Source of the DNA: RFSX01 sp964567435
Lineage (GTDB): Bacteria > Bacteroidota > Bacteroidia > Chitinophagales > Saprospiraceae
Length of the DNA: 64,000 bases
Assembly (NCBI GenBank): GCA_964567435.1
Contig: CAZMMQ010000003.1
Location: forward strand, 1 to 64,000
Reading direction: 5' to 3'
A model generated the notes under the pieces. The model did no database searches. It was not told where the DNA came from and saw only the letters and a list, made by a program, of their open reading frames with translations. Made by a program: the position numbers and the translations under genes. Positions 1 through 8,530 of the stretch are shown here, one piece after another; the stretch's first letter is position 1; each line of letters begins with the position of its first letter.

Positions 1-441
1 GAATAAAGGAACAGATAATGAACCGACTACTTTCCCATTCAGGTAAGCATAACTGCTAACGGCAATTTCTAAAATTCGCTGACCACCTCTACCACCAGGT
101 GAAGTAGAAAGCAGCACCATTGGTTTGTCCTGCCACATATTCTTCTCTACTCGAGTTGCCCAATCAAGTATATTCTTATATGCTACAGTGTAGGTACCAT
201 TATGCTCGGCAAAAGAAATGATGATAGCATCTGCTTTTTGGATATGTTCTTTAAATCGCACTGCACGCTTAGGAATACCATCCGCTTGCTCTCTGTCTAT
301 AGAGTAAATAGGCATCTCGAAGTCATTTAAATCCAAAAGGTCTAATTCAGCCCCCTCCACTAATGATGCTGCATAGGTAGCCAGACGCTTATTGATAGAT
401 TTTTTGCTACTGCTTGCTCCAAATGCTAATATTCTCTTCAT
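1..441 (-). CDS. NADPH-dependent FMN reductase family protein (3' part missing)
   Basis: The gene starts at ATG 441 and runs off the left window edge, giving 147 codons. The N-terminal strand MKRILAFGASSSKKSINKRL carries the flavodoxin-like phosphate-binding loop (GASSSKKS). Near residue 80 is SFAEHNGTYTVAYKNILDW, which matches the family signature normally read as PEYNGS...KNALDW. A second flavin-contact loop, STSPGGRGG, follows. Members are small cytoplasmic flavoproteins that reduce FMN, quinones or azo compounds with NAD(P)H; the substrate cannot be told here. The usual Pro-Glu-Tyr in the signature is replaced by Ala-Glu-His, an acceptable variant. The gene stands alone, divergent from the sigma factor at 668. 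Confidence 0.85.
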   Translation of the reverse strand, partial: MKRILAFGASSSKKSINKRLATYAASLVEGAELDLLDLNDFEMPIYSIDREQADGIPKRAVRFKEHIQKADAIIISFAEHNGTYTVAYKNILDWATRVEKNMWQDKPMVLLSTSPGGRGGQRILEIAVSSYAYLNGKVVGSLSVPLF

Positions 442-667
442 GCCTTTATAAATTTAAAATTTCCACAATATCGTAGATTATTTCTTGCTTAAACCTTAAT
501 TCTAGTATAAAGCGCCTATGAACTCTAGGAGTTTGAATAATCATTAATAGATTTAAGAAAAAAAATAGATTTTGACCAACATACAAAGACTAATACTACG
601 TCATATTAGTTAGTGTACGGAATGGCTCACGGTAAATAGATTCTTATAACAACTTGATATTCAATAA

Positions 668-1258
668 TTGCTGAACAAACTTATCCATAAATCCAGTTTT
701 TCCTCACCTCATGGCGCAAAGGCTATTATAAGTGGCTGTTGTAATAACAACCGTAAAGACCAGGAAACGCTTTATAGACATTTCTTTCCAATAATGGAGA
801 GAATGGTAAGGCGGTATACAGATGACCAGGATGAAATAATAGATATCTTAAATGACGGCTTTTTGAGGGTATTTAAGAAGATTGGACAATTTCAGCATAA
901 AGGATCATTTGAAGGGTGGATTAGACGGATTATATACCATAGTATCAGTAATTACTACAGAAATGGAAATAAGGATATGAAATTTCTGATTTATAAAGAT
1001 GATTTTGAGAAAGAGCCTAGTACGGCTCCAAATCATAGCCTGTACTACGAAGACCTTTTGGCACTTGTAGACGACCTCCCTGATAAGCACATGAATATTT
1101 TTCATCTCTATGCCATAGAAGGATTGAGTTCAAAGGAAATAAGTGTGCAGCTGAACATCAATCCTAATACTTGTAGGTGGTATCTAACGGAGGCCAGAAA
1201 AATATTACAAGAAAAGTATTCCAAAAAATTTTTAAAAAGTTTAAATGAAGCAGGATAA
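668..1258 (+). CDS. ECF-type RNA polymerase sigma-70 factor
   Basis: A 196-residue sigma factor. Region 2 spans roughly residues 30-95 (ETLYRHFFPIMERMVRRYT, then DEIIDILNDGFLRVFKKI) with the promoter-melting part FEGWIRRIIYHSISNYYR. Region 4 spans about 125-185 with a helix-turn-helix (LYAIEGLSSKEISVQLNINP, NTCRWYLTEARKIL). The start is TTG 668: the first in-frame ATG would cut off the start of region 2. The stop overlaps the next gene by 14 nt, so the two are probably translationally coupled. ECF factors direct core polymerase to stress or envelope regulons and are usually held by a membrane anti-sigma; the partner is therefore the likely regulator (inference). Confidence 0.85.
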   Translation: MLNKLIHKSSFSSPHGAKAIISGCCNNNRKDQETLYRHFFPIMERMVRRYTDDQDEIIDILNDGFLRVFKKIGQFQHKGSFEGWIRRIIYHSISNYYRNGNKDMKFLIYKDDFEKEPSTAPNHSLYYEDLLALVDDLPDKHMNIFHLYAIEGLSSKEISVQLNINPNTCRWYLTEARKILQEKYSKKFLKSLNEAG

Positions 1259-2531
1259 ATCAAATATCGTTGACAAAGGGTGGGTCAAGATGCTTCCAAC
1301 ATTAGAAAAGAAACTGCCGCAAAAAAATAAAAACCACTTACTGTGGTTCTGGTTTCTTGGGATTCTATTAGTAGGAACAATGGCTTATACCGTTTGGTCG
1401 CCGAGTAACTCTGATGTGCATGTAGAGCCGAAACAATTTGCTTCAGCACAACAGAGCGATAATGTTGCACAGTCTGAAGAGGGAAACTCAGCTAAATCAA
1501 AATCAGATGCCAAAGATTCTAAAATTAATAAACCTACCAATCTAATTTCTAAAAGCAACCAAAAGGTTATCGTTAGTAATGAACCTAGTTCAAATATATC
1601 CAGAACAACAACGAGCTATAACTATCAACCCGTAGCATCCAAATTGCAAATCACAAATTCAAATCCTCAAAATTTAGTGGAACAAAAGCTGCAACCTCAA
1701 ACATCAAATAAGATCTTAGCACCTGATGAAGTTTCGCATAAAATAGGGGCTTTTTCCGAAAGCGTTTCAAGTAAATCAACAGCCTCAAATAATATTTCAC
1801 TTTCAGTTACAGAACTAACACCTATTGAACTTCTTCCATTAACTCAAACTAGAGGTTTGTTTTCTGAACAAAAAATACCTTTATCTCGTCTAGCTCCCAA
1901 AGTAATATTACCAAGGAACAATGGAACATGGCGTATACATACTGGGATAGCTTTAATGCAAGGAGTATCCCAAAACCATAGAGGTCTGCAAGTGCAAGGT
2001 GGTCTATCTAGAAAATGGGATGTATGGCAAATTGGAGTCATGACCAGTTTTGGTGTAAGCAATATACCTTCAGCTGAAGAAGAATTTGCAAGTCCAGACA
2101 TCAGCATTGAAACAGCAGATGAGTTTGATGTCTCATGCCCTACTCTAGATTCTAATTCACTTAATTCAGAATCGAACTTTATTCCTTTAGCTTGTGAAGA
2201 CCGCTCTATGGAACTCACACCAAATTCTGATCAAGGTAGTGTAAATCTATTTGGTTCTGTTGGTATAGAAATGACTTACGAGTTTAGCCCTTTGTTTTCT
2301 TTATCAGCTGTTTCAGGAATGGAAATTGGCTCTGCATTAAATAATGGGTTGAGAAATTCAGGTAAAGTTAATTTAGTTGTAGTTAATACATTATTTGGAC
2401 AATTGGATGCGAATTTCTCTATCAGTAAGCAGTTGTCATTGTTTGCTGGATATCGACATATTTTCACAAAGGATGCTAATGTCGCTAACCCAAGAAAAAG
2501 AGGCCTGATAGGTATAAAATATATAATCTAA
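1245..2531 (+). CDS. Membrane-anchored protein with beta-rich C terminus, partner of ECF sigma
   Basis: Product of 428 residues, not assignable to a named family. After a charged N-terminal stretch of about 30 residues there is one hydrophobic segment (around residues 32-50, LLWFWFLGILLVGTMAYTVW). Then comes a long Ser/Asn/Lys-rich low-complexity linker (about 60-210) and a C-terminal region with alternating hydrophobic residues ending in GLIGIKYII, like an outer-membrane-barrel or porin-like tail. No signal peptidase site is obvious. It overlaps the ECF sigma gene by 14 nt, so a role as anti-sigma or sensor is plausible, but no canonical anti-sigma zinc motif is seen. The combination of inner-membrane helix and barrel-like tail is odd. 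Confidence 0.7.
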   Translation: MKQDKSNIVDKGWVKMLPTLEKKLPQKNKNHLLWFWFLGILLVGTMAYTVWSPSNSDVHVEPKQFASAQQSDNVAQSEEGNSAKSKSDAKDSKINKPTNLISKSNQKVIVSNEPSSNISRTTTSYNYQPVASKLQITNSNPQNLVEQKLQPQTSNKILAPDEVSHKIGAFSESVSSKSTASNNISLSVTELTPIELLPLTQTRGLFSEQKIPLSRLAPKVILPRNNGTWRIHTGIALMQGVSQNHRGLQVQGGLSRKWDVWQIGVMTSFGVSNIPSAEEEFASPDISIETADEFDVSCPTLDSNSLNSESNFIPLACEDRSMELTPNSDQGSVNLFGSVGIEMTYEFSPLFSLSAVSGMEIGSALNNGLRNSGKVNLVVVNTLFGQLDANFSISKQLSLFAGYRHIFTKDANVANPRKRGLIGIKYII

Positions 2532-2532
2532 C

Positions 2533-3165
2533 TTAAAATTGCATAGAAGGCCAGTATTCAGGAAAGTGAATCATTGACCTACCTGTAGGTTTGGCCACCC
2601 AGTAAGATGGTATCAAGCCGTCATAGTCTACACGCATAATATTATAGGCCCACACCTCACCTGGTTCTGGTGCTCCTTCAGCAAAACTAGTCCATGGGCA
2701 AAGTATCGTTGCCACCCACTTATCATCAGTGTCAGCGTTATCATTTACTGTACCGTACCTTTTACTCGAATAGGCCTGATTGATATTCCAATCAGAGATA
2801 TTACCAGATGCATTAATTGGAGAATTATTTGAGGCTAGCTTTAATGCCCAGCCATAACCCAAGGCGTTAATTTCCACTTCGTAATAATTAAGACCATCTG
2901 CACCAGGGTCAAGAAATAGTTCTATACAAGGGTCAAGATATATAAGGGTATCGTGCTGTTTTATCTTTGCTTGGATATCATCCTCATCAAGAATAGCTAT
3001 AAACTCAATACCTTTTTCATCAAAGGAAAGAGAAACTTGAGTACTATTGGATTGCTTTCCAGTGCCCTGAAGGTCATAGAAAGTTGAAATCATTATGGGT
3101 TCGTGAATTGGTTTCGGTTTACAAGCTGTTATTCCTACCAGCAGAAGTACAATGAAGATTCGCAT
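2533..3165 (-). CDS. Carbohydrate-binding family 9-like lipoprotein
   Basis: A 210-residue predicted lipoprotein: signal MRIFIVLLLVGITAC with the lipid-modified Cys at residue 15, followed by KPKPIHEP. The rest resembles the CBM9-like/DOMON beta-sandwich family: FLDPGADGLNYYEVEINALG in the middle, a WVATILCPW strand, and near the C terminus the pattern MRVDYDGLIPSYWVAKPTG with a final FPEYWPSMQF. Such domains bind sugars or haem in secreted enzymes; here it stands alone. Its ATG overlaps the queE stop (TAATG), so the two are co-transcribed, a pairing with no obvious functional logic. Confidence 0.7.
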   Translation of the reverse strand: MRIFIVLLLVGITACKPKPIHEPIMISTFYDLQGTGKQSNSTQVSLSFDEKGIEFIAILDEDDIQAKIKQHDTLIYLDPCIELFLDPGADGLNYYEVEINALGYGWALKLASNNSPINASGNISDWNINQAYSSKRYGTVNDNADTDDKWVATILCPWTSFAEGAPEPGEVWAYNIMRVDYDGLIPSYWVAKPTGRSMIHFPEYWPSMQF

Positions 3166-3788
3166 TATGGAATATTAAGGTACTTATGAGATTGCATACT
3201 TAATTTCCAATTGGGGTTTGACTTACAGTATTGAATCGCAGCTTTTGTATTCTGCTCTCTGAATGGGCTATCCATTGGTTGTAAATAATAATGCTCAAAC
3301 ATCATATTTGACACCATGTCAGGCGACATGCCTTCCTGAGGGTATACAAGTTTCAGTTCATTACCTGTAGTGACAACAATATCGGTATTGGCCTTAGGGC
3401 TTACACAAATCCAGTCTATCCCTTTGGCTAGCTCTATTGTACCATTTGTTTCAATAGCTATTTCTGCATCTACTTTTTTGAGTTCGAAAATGAGTTCGTC
3501 ATCTAATTGCAGGGCTGGCTCTCCACCAGTGAATACCACAAAGGGAGCTATTTGCTTAGGCCATTGTTTCAAAATAGCATTGACTAATCCATTATCTGAA
3601 TACTTTCCACCATTAGGACCATCGGTGCCCCAAAAGTCAGTATCACAGAATTTGCAGATGGCTTTTTCTCTGTCCTCTTCCCTACCTGACCATAAGTTGC
3701 AACCTGAAAATCTGCAAAATACAGCTGGCCTGCCAGAATGGAATCCTTCGCCTTGAAGGGTATAATATATTTCTTTTACTGAATAGAT
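3165..3788 (-). CDS. queE: 7-carboxy-7-deazaguanine synthase (radical SAM), start codon unclear
   Basis: The enzyme converts 6-carboxytetrahydropterin to 7-carboxy-7-deazaguanine in queuosine/preQ0 synthesis. The family N terminus is present: KEIYYTLQGEGFHSGRPAVF, then a cluster with the expected Cys residues (CRFSGCNLW followed by CKFCDTDF, positions about 3715-3640), TGGEPALQ and the C-terminal FREQNT region. The first ATG (3572) would remove all iron-sulfur cysteines, yet between the upstream in-frame stop (3797-3795) and KEIYY there is no ATG, GTG or TTG. The coordinate given uses ATC 3788 as the furthest plausible position; initiation may be at a rare codon, or the start may have been lost. 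The stop overlaps the next lipoprotein gene by one base. Confidence 0.75.
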   Translation of the reverse strand: MYSVKEIYYTLQGEGFHSGRPAVFCRFSGCNLWSGREEDREKAICKFCDTDFWGTDGPNGGKYSDNGLVNAILKQWPKQIAPFVVFTGGEPALQLDDELIFELKKVDAEIAIETNGTIELAKGIDWICVSPKANTDIVVTTGNELKLVYPQEGMSPDMVSNMMFEHYYLQPMDSPFREQNTKAAIQYCKSNPNWKLSMQSHKYLNIP

Positions 3789-3852
3789 ATGTCTTCAGAT
3801 TAATAGCCCAAATATAAATCCAAATAGGGATAGTAGTTATAATCCAGTGTTA

Positions 3853-4260
3853 TTAAAAAGCAGGTTTGGTCAAAGAAGTAATAACAGCTGAAAACTCAAT
3901 CTCAACAACCAGCTCTGGATTGGCGAAAGCAGATACTTCTATTAGTGTGGAAGCCGGTTTGATATCAGCAAAATATTCGCCATGTGCCTTACCAACTGTT
4001 TCGAAGGTGTTGATATCAGTGACATAAATTCTGGTTCGAATCACATCAGATAATTCAGCACCAACTTTGGATAATGCATCTTTAGCAATTTCAATAATCC
4101 GTTTGGTTTGCAAATAGGCATCACCTGGATAAGCGACCTGTCCGTCTTGGACAGAGGTCGTGCCCGCAACTTCTATGATATTACCTATTCTGACCGCTCT
4201 ACTGTAGCCAACATTCTTTTCCCATTCGGTTCCACTACTAATATTAATCCTCTTGGACAT
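3853..4260 (-). CDS. RidA/YjgF family enamine/imine deaminase
   Basis: A 135-residue protein, the usual size of the family. Landmarks: SGTEWEKNVGYSRAVRIGNI at the N terminus, VAGTTS, then DVIRTRIYVTDI with the catalytic Arg, and the C-terminal VVEIEFSAVI with the conserved Glu. RidA proteins are small trimeric cytosolic enzymes that hydrolyse reactive 2-aminoacrylate-type enamines. Members of this variant (starting with SSGTEWE) often have unknown natural substrates. It is followed 11 bp downstream on the map by a TlpA-like gene in the same orientation, probably the same transcript. Confidence 0.85.
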   Translation of the reverse strand: MSKRINISSGTEWEKNVGYSRAVRIGNIIEVAGTTSVQDGQVAYPGDAYLQTKRIIEIAKDALSKVGAELSDVIRTRIYVTDINTFETVGKAHGEYFADIKPASTLIEVSAFANPELVVEIEFSAVITSLTKPAF

Positions 4261-4271
4261 AATAAGAACTA

Positions 4272-4829
4272 CTACTTAGTGAGAGAGATATGCAGTGTCT
4301 CTAGAAAATTATATGCATCAAAGTTACCGCCACGCATCTCAGCCTCAGGAATCGCCCATTTGATTCGGCCATTCTCATCACATATGAATAACTTAGGATA
4401 GCCAAGATCTCCGCCGTATGGGCCTTCTGATAGCGTCTTGGAATTTGGGATGACTGGAAAATTAATAGGTGTCTTCTCTGCTAAAGCTAAGATGTCTTCT
4501 TTAGTATTATTAGAGAAAGAAATCACTTGTAATTCGTCGCTGTACTTAGCAGAAAGCTTATTCAATGCGTCAATTTGGTCCATACACATGGGACAATCGT
4601 TGTTCCAAAACCACAGGATCATATTCTTCCCAACCATATCTAGAGATGAATGCTCCACTCCCTTTATATCCTTAGCCAGAAATGGAATAGACTGAGCGCC
4701 TTCATAAGACATTACAAGCGTTTTGACATCAGGAGTTCTATTCTCTAACTCAACGAGAAAGTGATTCTGAGCAACTGCATTTGGCAAGAAAAAACCTATA
4801 ACTATAATACAACCTAAAATTTTTCTCAT
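4272..4829 (-). CDS. Periplasmic TlpA-like thioredoxin-fold protein
   Basis: From ATG 4829 the product is 185 residues with a signal peptide (MRKILGCIIVIGFFLPNAVAQ). A longer in-frame start at 4889 exists, but it would place 20 residues before the signal, so it is rejected. The thioredoxin fold has the redox motif CPMC in NMILWFWNNDCPMCMDQIDA and the cis-Pro region NFPVIP followed by GDLGYPKLFICDENG. TlpA/ResA-type proteins reduce or exchange disulfides in periplasmic partners; Pro-Met between the two Cys is a variant of the usual CPxC. The target is not indicated by the neighbours. Confidence 0.8.
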   Translation of the reverse strand: MRKILGCIIVIGFFLPNAVAQNHFLVELENRTPDVKTLVMSYEGAQSIPFLAKDIKGVEHSSLDMVGKNMILWFWNNDCPMCMDQIDALNKLSAKYSDELQVISFSNNTKEDILALAEKTPINFPVIPNSKTLSEGPYGGDLGYPKLFICDENGRIKWAIPEAEMRGGNFDAYNFLETLHISLTK

Positions 4830-4985
4830 CTCTAAGTTTATTTTCTTTCGAGTACAATAATAGAACAATATTGATGATGAAAGTGTCATAATTTGGGTTT
4901 TAAATGAATGGATAGACAGTTTAACCTAATATTCAGATTCAGATATCAGAGTTTGATATTTTAAAGCATTTCTCATCACAACCCC

Positions 4986-6440
4986 TTATTCAAGGCTATA
5001 CAGGGCTGCCCTTTTGCCGAGTACATGGGATACTCGAACCTTAGATTCACTTAATCTCGATACAATCTGCGGGGTGTGGCTTGGATTATTCCGATAGATG
5101 ATAGCATATCTAAAATCCTTTGAAGCAGCATCAGAGTCATTCCAATTAGAGGCATCGTCCCATTTTCCCCAATGGAAGTTAGTCTGTGAATATGATGATG
5201 ATTCATGATTTGTATAATACTTACAGGCTGGCACAGCTAAGTAGTGTACATACACAGGAGTGCTATCCATTCTGGTGGTGGAGATCTCATTGAGCACTAA
5301 TTTGATGTTGTCAAACTCCATCTTTTGAGTCACATAAATATGTCCCTTGTTATTATAGATACCAAATATCATTAAGAGTCCGATCAATAACTTCATCAGT
5401 GGAGACAAAGCCCACCAAATTCCATCAAGTCCTATCGTGGCTAGCACAATCATGAGTGGAACTATAAAAAGAGTCATTCTTGGTATCATGGAGTATAACT
5501 GCAATCCTGACAACCCAATAGTCAGTATTATCGGTAGAACTACCAACATAAAAATAGGCCGACTAGAACGAGCTACTAAATATATCCCATAACCAAGTAT
5601 CAGTAAGCCAAATACAATTGACACACCAGACTTATCAAAGACTGTCCTCAGTAGTGACTCCAATAAGTGGAAGTTTTCTATTATATCTGATCCACTCCTG
5701 GGTATTAAATTGAAAAAGTAATCGTCGTGATAATCGGCTAGGGCCTCATTAGCAATACTTTTTTTGAGGACTGAAAAGTAATACGCTAAAAAACTCTGAC
5801 TCCAAGCAAAGAAAAGGAACAGTAAGGCATATGGAGAGTTCTTATTAGATGAAACCATTAGGGCAGCTACTCCAGCCAATACCAAAACAGCGGGCATACT
5901 ATACCATAGACACAAACTTCCTCCTACTAGCCAAGCCACATATCTAAGTTTTGTCATCTTATACAAATGGGCTCGCCATCCATAATAGACTAGTAAAAGA
6001 GCAATGAATGTATCAGAACTATACTGCTTGAACTCTGTCCCATACCTTATTGCCAATACGGAAAAGCAAAACAACCCTAAACCATATGCAATTATTATAT
6101 AATCCTTTACCCACTCTTTGAGAATCAGCCAGAGGAGTATGATGGACCCTATGGAAGACAAAAGTGGCACAATACGCAAGACCTGATCTTTAATTCCAAT
6201 GGTAGTAACCATAAACTTAGACGATACCATAAAAAGTGGCGGTGCATATTGATCATAGCTGAGGCTACCAAAAAAAGCAGAATAATTTTTCTCAACGATA
6301 TTGAGTGCCAGATTAGCTTCATCAAGAAAAAAGGATCGATTATAAATAAACACTATAATTCTAATAAAAATACCCAATAGAATAATCAACACAGGTAACC
6401 ACCTTAAATATGAATCTTTATTAGACTGATGATCTGACAT
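4986..6440 (-). CDS. GT39-like integral membrane glycosyltransferase
   Basis: A 484-residue polytopic membrane protein with about ten hydrophobic segments. The first luminal loop carries RSFFLDEANLALNI, the Asp-Glu pair expected of GT-C enzymes such as ArnT/PMT. Then come YAPPLFM and EFKQYSSD, both typical of Bacteroidota GT39-like proteins. The C-terminal third (after MEFDNIKLVLNEI) is soluble and periplasmic, with YVHYLAVPACKYY. Such enzymes move sugars from polyprenyl-phosphate carriers to proteins, lipids or polysaccharide. Donor and acceptor are unknown. It lies downstream of the nqr terminator and so is probably transcribed independently. Confidence 0.7.
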   Translation of the reverse strand: MSDHQSNKDSYLRWLPVLIILLGIFIRIIVFIYNRSFFLDEANLALNIVEKNYSAFFGSLSYDQYAPPLFMVSSKFMVTTIGIKDQVLRIVPLLSSIGSIILLWLILKEWVKDYIIIAYGLGLFCFSVLAIRYGTEFKQYSSDTFIALLLVYYGWRAHLYKMTKLRYVAWLVGGSLCLWYSMPAVLVLAGVAALMVSSNKNSPYALLFLFFAWSQSFLAYYFSVLKKSIANEALADYHDDYFFNLIPRSGSDIIENFHLLESLLRTVFDKSGVSIVFGLLILGYGIYLVARSSRPIFMLVVLPIILTIGLSGLQLYSMIPRMTLFIVPLMIVLATIGLDGIWWALSPLMKLLIGLLMIFGIYNNKGHIYVTQKMEFDNIKLVLNEISTTRMDSTPVYVHYLAVPACKYYTNHESSSYSQTNFHWGKWDDASNWNDSDAASKDFRYAIIYRNNPSHTPQIVSRLSESKVRVSHVLGKRAALYSLE

Positions 6441-6473
6441 AAGGTGAAGATATAAAAGGCTTGGTATAGCAAT

Positions 6474-6505
6474 AAAAAAAGGCCACCAAACTAAATGGTG
6501 ACCTT
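6474..6505 (-). terminator. Rho-independent terminator of the nqr operon
   Basis: On the minus strand a 10-bp stem (AAGGTCACCA paired with TGGTGGCCTT, one G-T wobble) and a loop of about 7 nt are followed by seven T. It begins about 27 bp after the nqrF stop. Confidence 0.85.
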
Positions 6506-6531
6506 AAAATTTTATGTCTTATTATTTTATT

Positions 6532-7860
6532 CTATCCTCCGAAGTCATCAAATGCGACTTGCTCTGGTGGTATCCCCCAATCATCAGCCATTCTAAGTAC
6601 ACACTGATTCATAATAGGAGGTCCGCAGAAATATAACTCTATATCTTCAGGAGCATCATGCTTACTTAAATATTCATCAATAACTACTTGATGTACATAG
6701 CCCTTAAAACCATCTCCATTAGGATCATCGATATGCTCCTTAAGCACCCAATTATCTTCTGGTAGTGGATTATCCAATGCCACTGCAAATCTAAAATTCG
6801 GGAATAGTTTTTCTATTTCTCTGAATTCTTCTACATAGAATAATTCTTGCTTCGTACGACCACCATAGAAGAAGGTTACCTTTCTTCCTGTCTTTAGGGT
6901 GTGAAAAAGGTGATAGAGATGAGATCTCATCGGTGCCATTCCTGCTCCTCCCCCAACATACAACATCTCATTATCTGTTTCTTTGATAAAGAATTCTCCA
7001 TAAGGACCAGATATAGTCACCTTGTCGCCTGGCTTTTTAGAGAAAACATATGAAGAGCAAATACCAGGATTTACTTCCATCCATCCTCCTTTTGCCTTAT
7101 CAAATGGCGGCGTGGCAATTCTAATCGTCAATGATACGATATTACCTTCAGCTGGGTGATTAGACATTGAGTATGCTCTGAATATATCTTCATCATTGAC
7201 CATCTTCAAATCCCATAACTTGAATTTGTCCCAATCTTTCTGAAACTTATCAGGAGAATCATGATAGTTTGGGTGGGCAGTAATGTCAATATCATTTTTA
7301 TAGTCTACCACATAAGGAGGTACATCTACTTGTATATATCCTCCCGCTTGAAAATCCAATGTCTCGCCTTCAGGTAATTTCACAATAAACTCCTTGATGA
7401 ATGTCGCCACATTGTAATTAGAGATTACTTCACATTCCCACTTCTTAATTCCGAACACCTCTTCTGGAATCGCAATATCCATATCCTCTCTAACCTTAAC
7501 TTGACAAGCCAATCGCATTCCTTCTGCAGCCTCCTTTCTTGTCAAGTGATTCATCTCAGTAGGAAGCACTTCGCCACCTCCAGAGTGCACATGGCATTCA
7601 CACATGGCACAGGTACCACCTCCCCCACAAGCTGAAGGTAGGAAGAGATTAGAATCTGATAATGCAGTCAACAAATTAGATCCTGGTTGGACCTTAATAG
7701 GATTATCAGTGTCTCCATTAACTGTAATGCTGACATCACCCTGAGGAATTAATTTTTTACGTGCTGCAATAAGCATGTACGATAACAATAAAATAACTCC
7801 TGTAAACGCTATCCACGTCCACAAATAAGGATAAAAGCCTGCTAGTGTTATTAGTATCAT
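6532..7860 (-). CDS. nqrF: Na+-translocating NADH:quinone reductase subunit F
   Basis: The electron-entry subunit (442 residues) oxidises NADH and passes electrons through FAD and a 2Fe-2S centre. An N-terminal membrane anchor (about residues 5-32) is followed by a ferredoxin domain with Cys78, Cys84, Cys87 (CGGGGTCAMC) and Cys119 (RLACQV). Next is the flavin-binding RAYSMSNHP motif near residue 240, and the NADH-binding GGGAGMAPMRSH. The C-terminal aromatic end DDFGG is typical of NqrF. It is last of the six nqr genes and directly precedes the terminator. Confidence 0.97.
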   Translation of the reverse strand: MILITLAGFYPYLWTWIAFTGVILLLSYMLIAARKKLIPQGDVSITVNGDTDNPIKVQPGSNLLTALSDSNLFLPSACGGGGTCAMCECHVHSGGGEVLPTEMNHLTRKEAAEGMRLACQVKVREDMDIAIPEEVFGIKKWECEVISNYNVATFIKEFIVKLPEGETLDFQAGGYIQVDVPPYVVDYKNDIDITAHPNYHDSPDKFQKDWDKFKLWDLKMVNDEDIFRAYSMSNHPAEGNIVSLTIRIATPPFDKAKGGWMEVNPGICSSYVFSKKPGDKVTISGPYGEFFIKETDNEMLYVGGGAGMAPMRSHLYHLFHTLKTGRKVTFFYGGRTKQELFYVEEFREIEKLFPNFRFAVALDNPLPEDNWVLKEHIDDPNGDGFKGYVHQVVIDEYLSKHDAPEDIELYFCGPPIMNQCVLRMADDWGIPPEQVAFDDFGG

Positions 7861-7890
7861 CTATATCTTGATTACAAATTAATTTGTCAT

Positions 7891-8496
7891 TTATTTAAAT
7901 GCTGCTGGATCTATACCCATCAGTCCCATGAAGGCCATACCCATCATGCCTGTGAGTAGGAAAGCCATCCCTAATCCTCTCATTGCTGGTGGCACATCAG
8001 AATACTTTATCTTTTCTCTAATTGCTGCAATGGCGATAATAGCCAAGAACCAACCAAAACCTCCACCTAGTCCAAAGGCGACCGCCTCTGAAAAATTATA
8101 TTCTTTAGAAACCATAAATAATGAACCACCCAGAATGGCACAATTCACTGTAATTAATGGTAAGAAAATTCCTAATGAATTGTATAGAGACGGTGAGTAC
8201 TTCTCTACAACCATTTCCACCAACTGCACCATAGATGCAATTACAGCTATGAATAAGATAAATCTCAAAAAGGTCAAATCGGTAGCAAAGATGCCTCCCT
8301 CACCCAATAAGTAAGTATCAATTACCCAATTGATTGGCATGGTAATACCCAAAACGAATATAACTGCCAACCCCAGACCAAATGCAGTCTTAACGGTTTT
8401 GGATACCGCTAGATATGAACACATGCCTAAGAAATAGGACAAAGCCAGGTTTTCGATGAAGGCAGATTTGATAAATATATTTGCGAGTTCTCCCAT
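7891..8496 (-). CDS. nqrE: Na+-translocating NADH:quinone reductase subunit E
   Basis: A 201-residue membrane protein with six predicted helices, matching the NqrE/RnfA family: MGELANIFIKSAFIENLALS at the N terminus with the conserved FIxN-type half-motif, LGMCSYLAVS holding a Cys for the intramembrane iron centre, and ITVNCAILGGSLF with the second Cys. NqrD and NqrE are homologous pseudo-symmetric partners that share one Fe centre through four Cys. It lies between nqrD and nqrF with gaps of about 30 bp. Confidence 0.96.
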   Translation of the reverse strand: MGELANIFIKSAFIENLALSYFLGMCSYLAVSKTVKTAFGLGLAVIFVLGITMPINWVIDTYLLGEGGIFATDLTFLRFILFIAVIASMVQLVEMVVEKYSPSLYNSLGIFLPLITVNCAILGGSLFMVSKEYNFSEAVAFGLGGGFGWFLAIIAIAAIREKIKYSDVPPAMRGLGMAFLLTGMMGMAFMGLMGIDPAAFK

Positions 8497-8530
8497 GAGT
8501 CTCTTATTTTATTAGATTCTAATTAATTGA

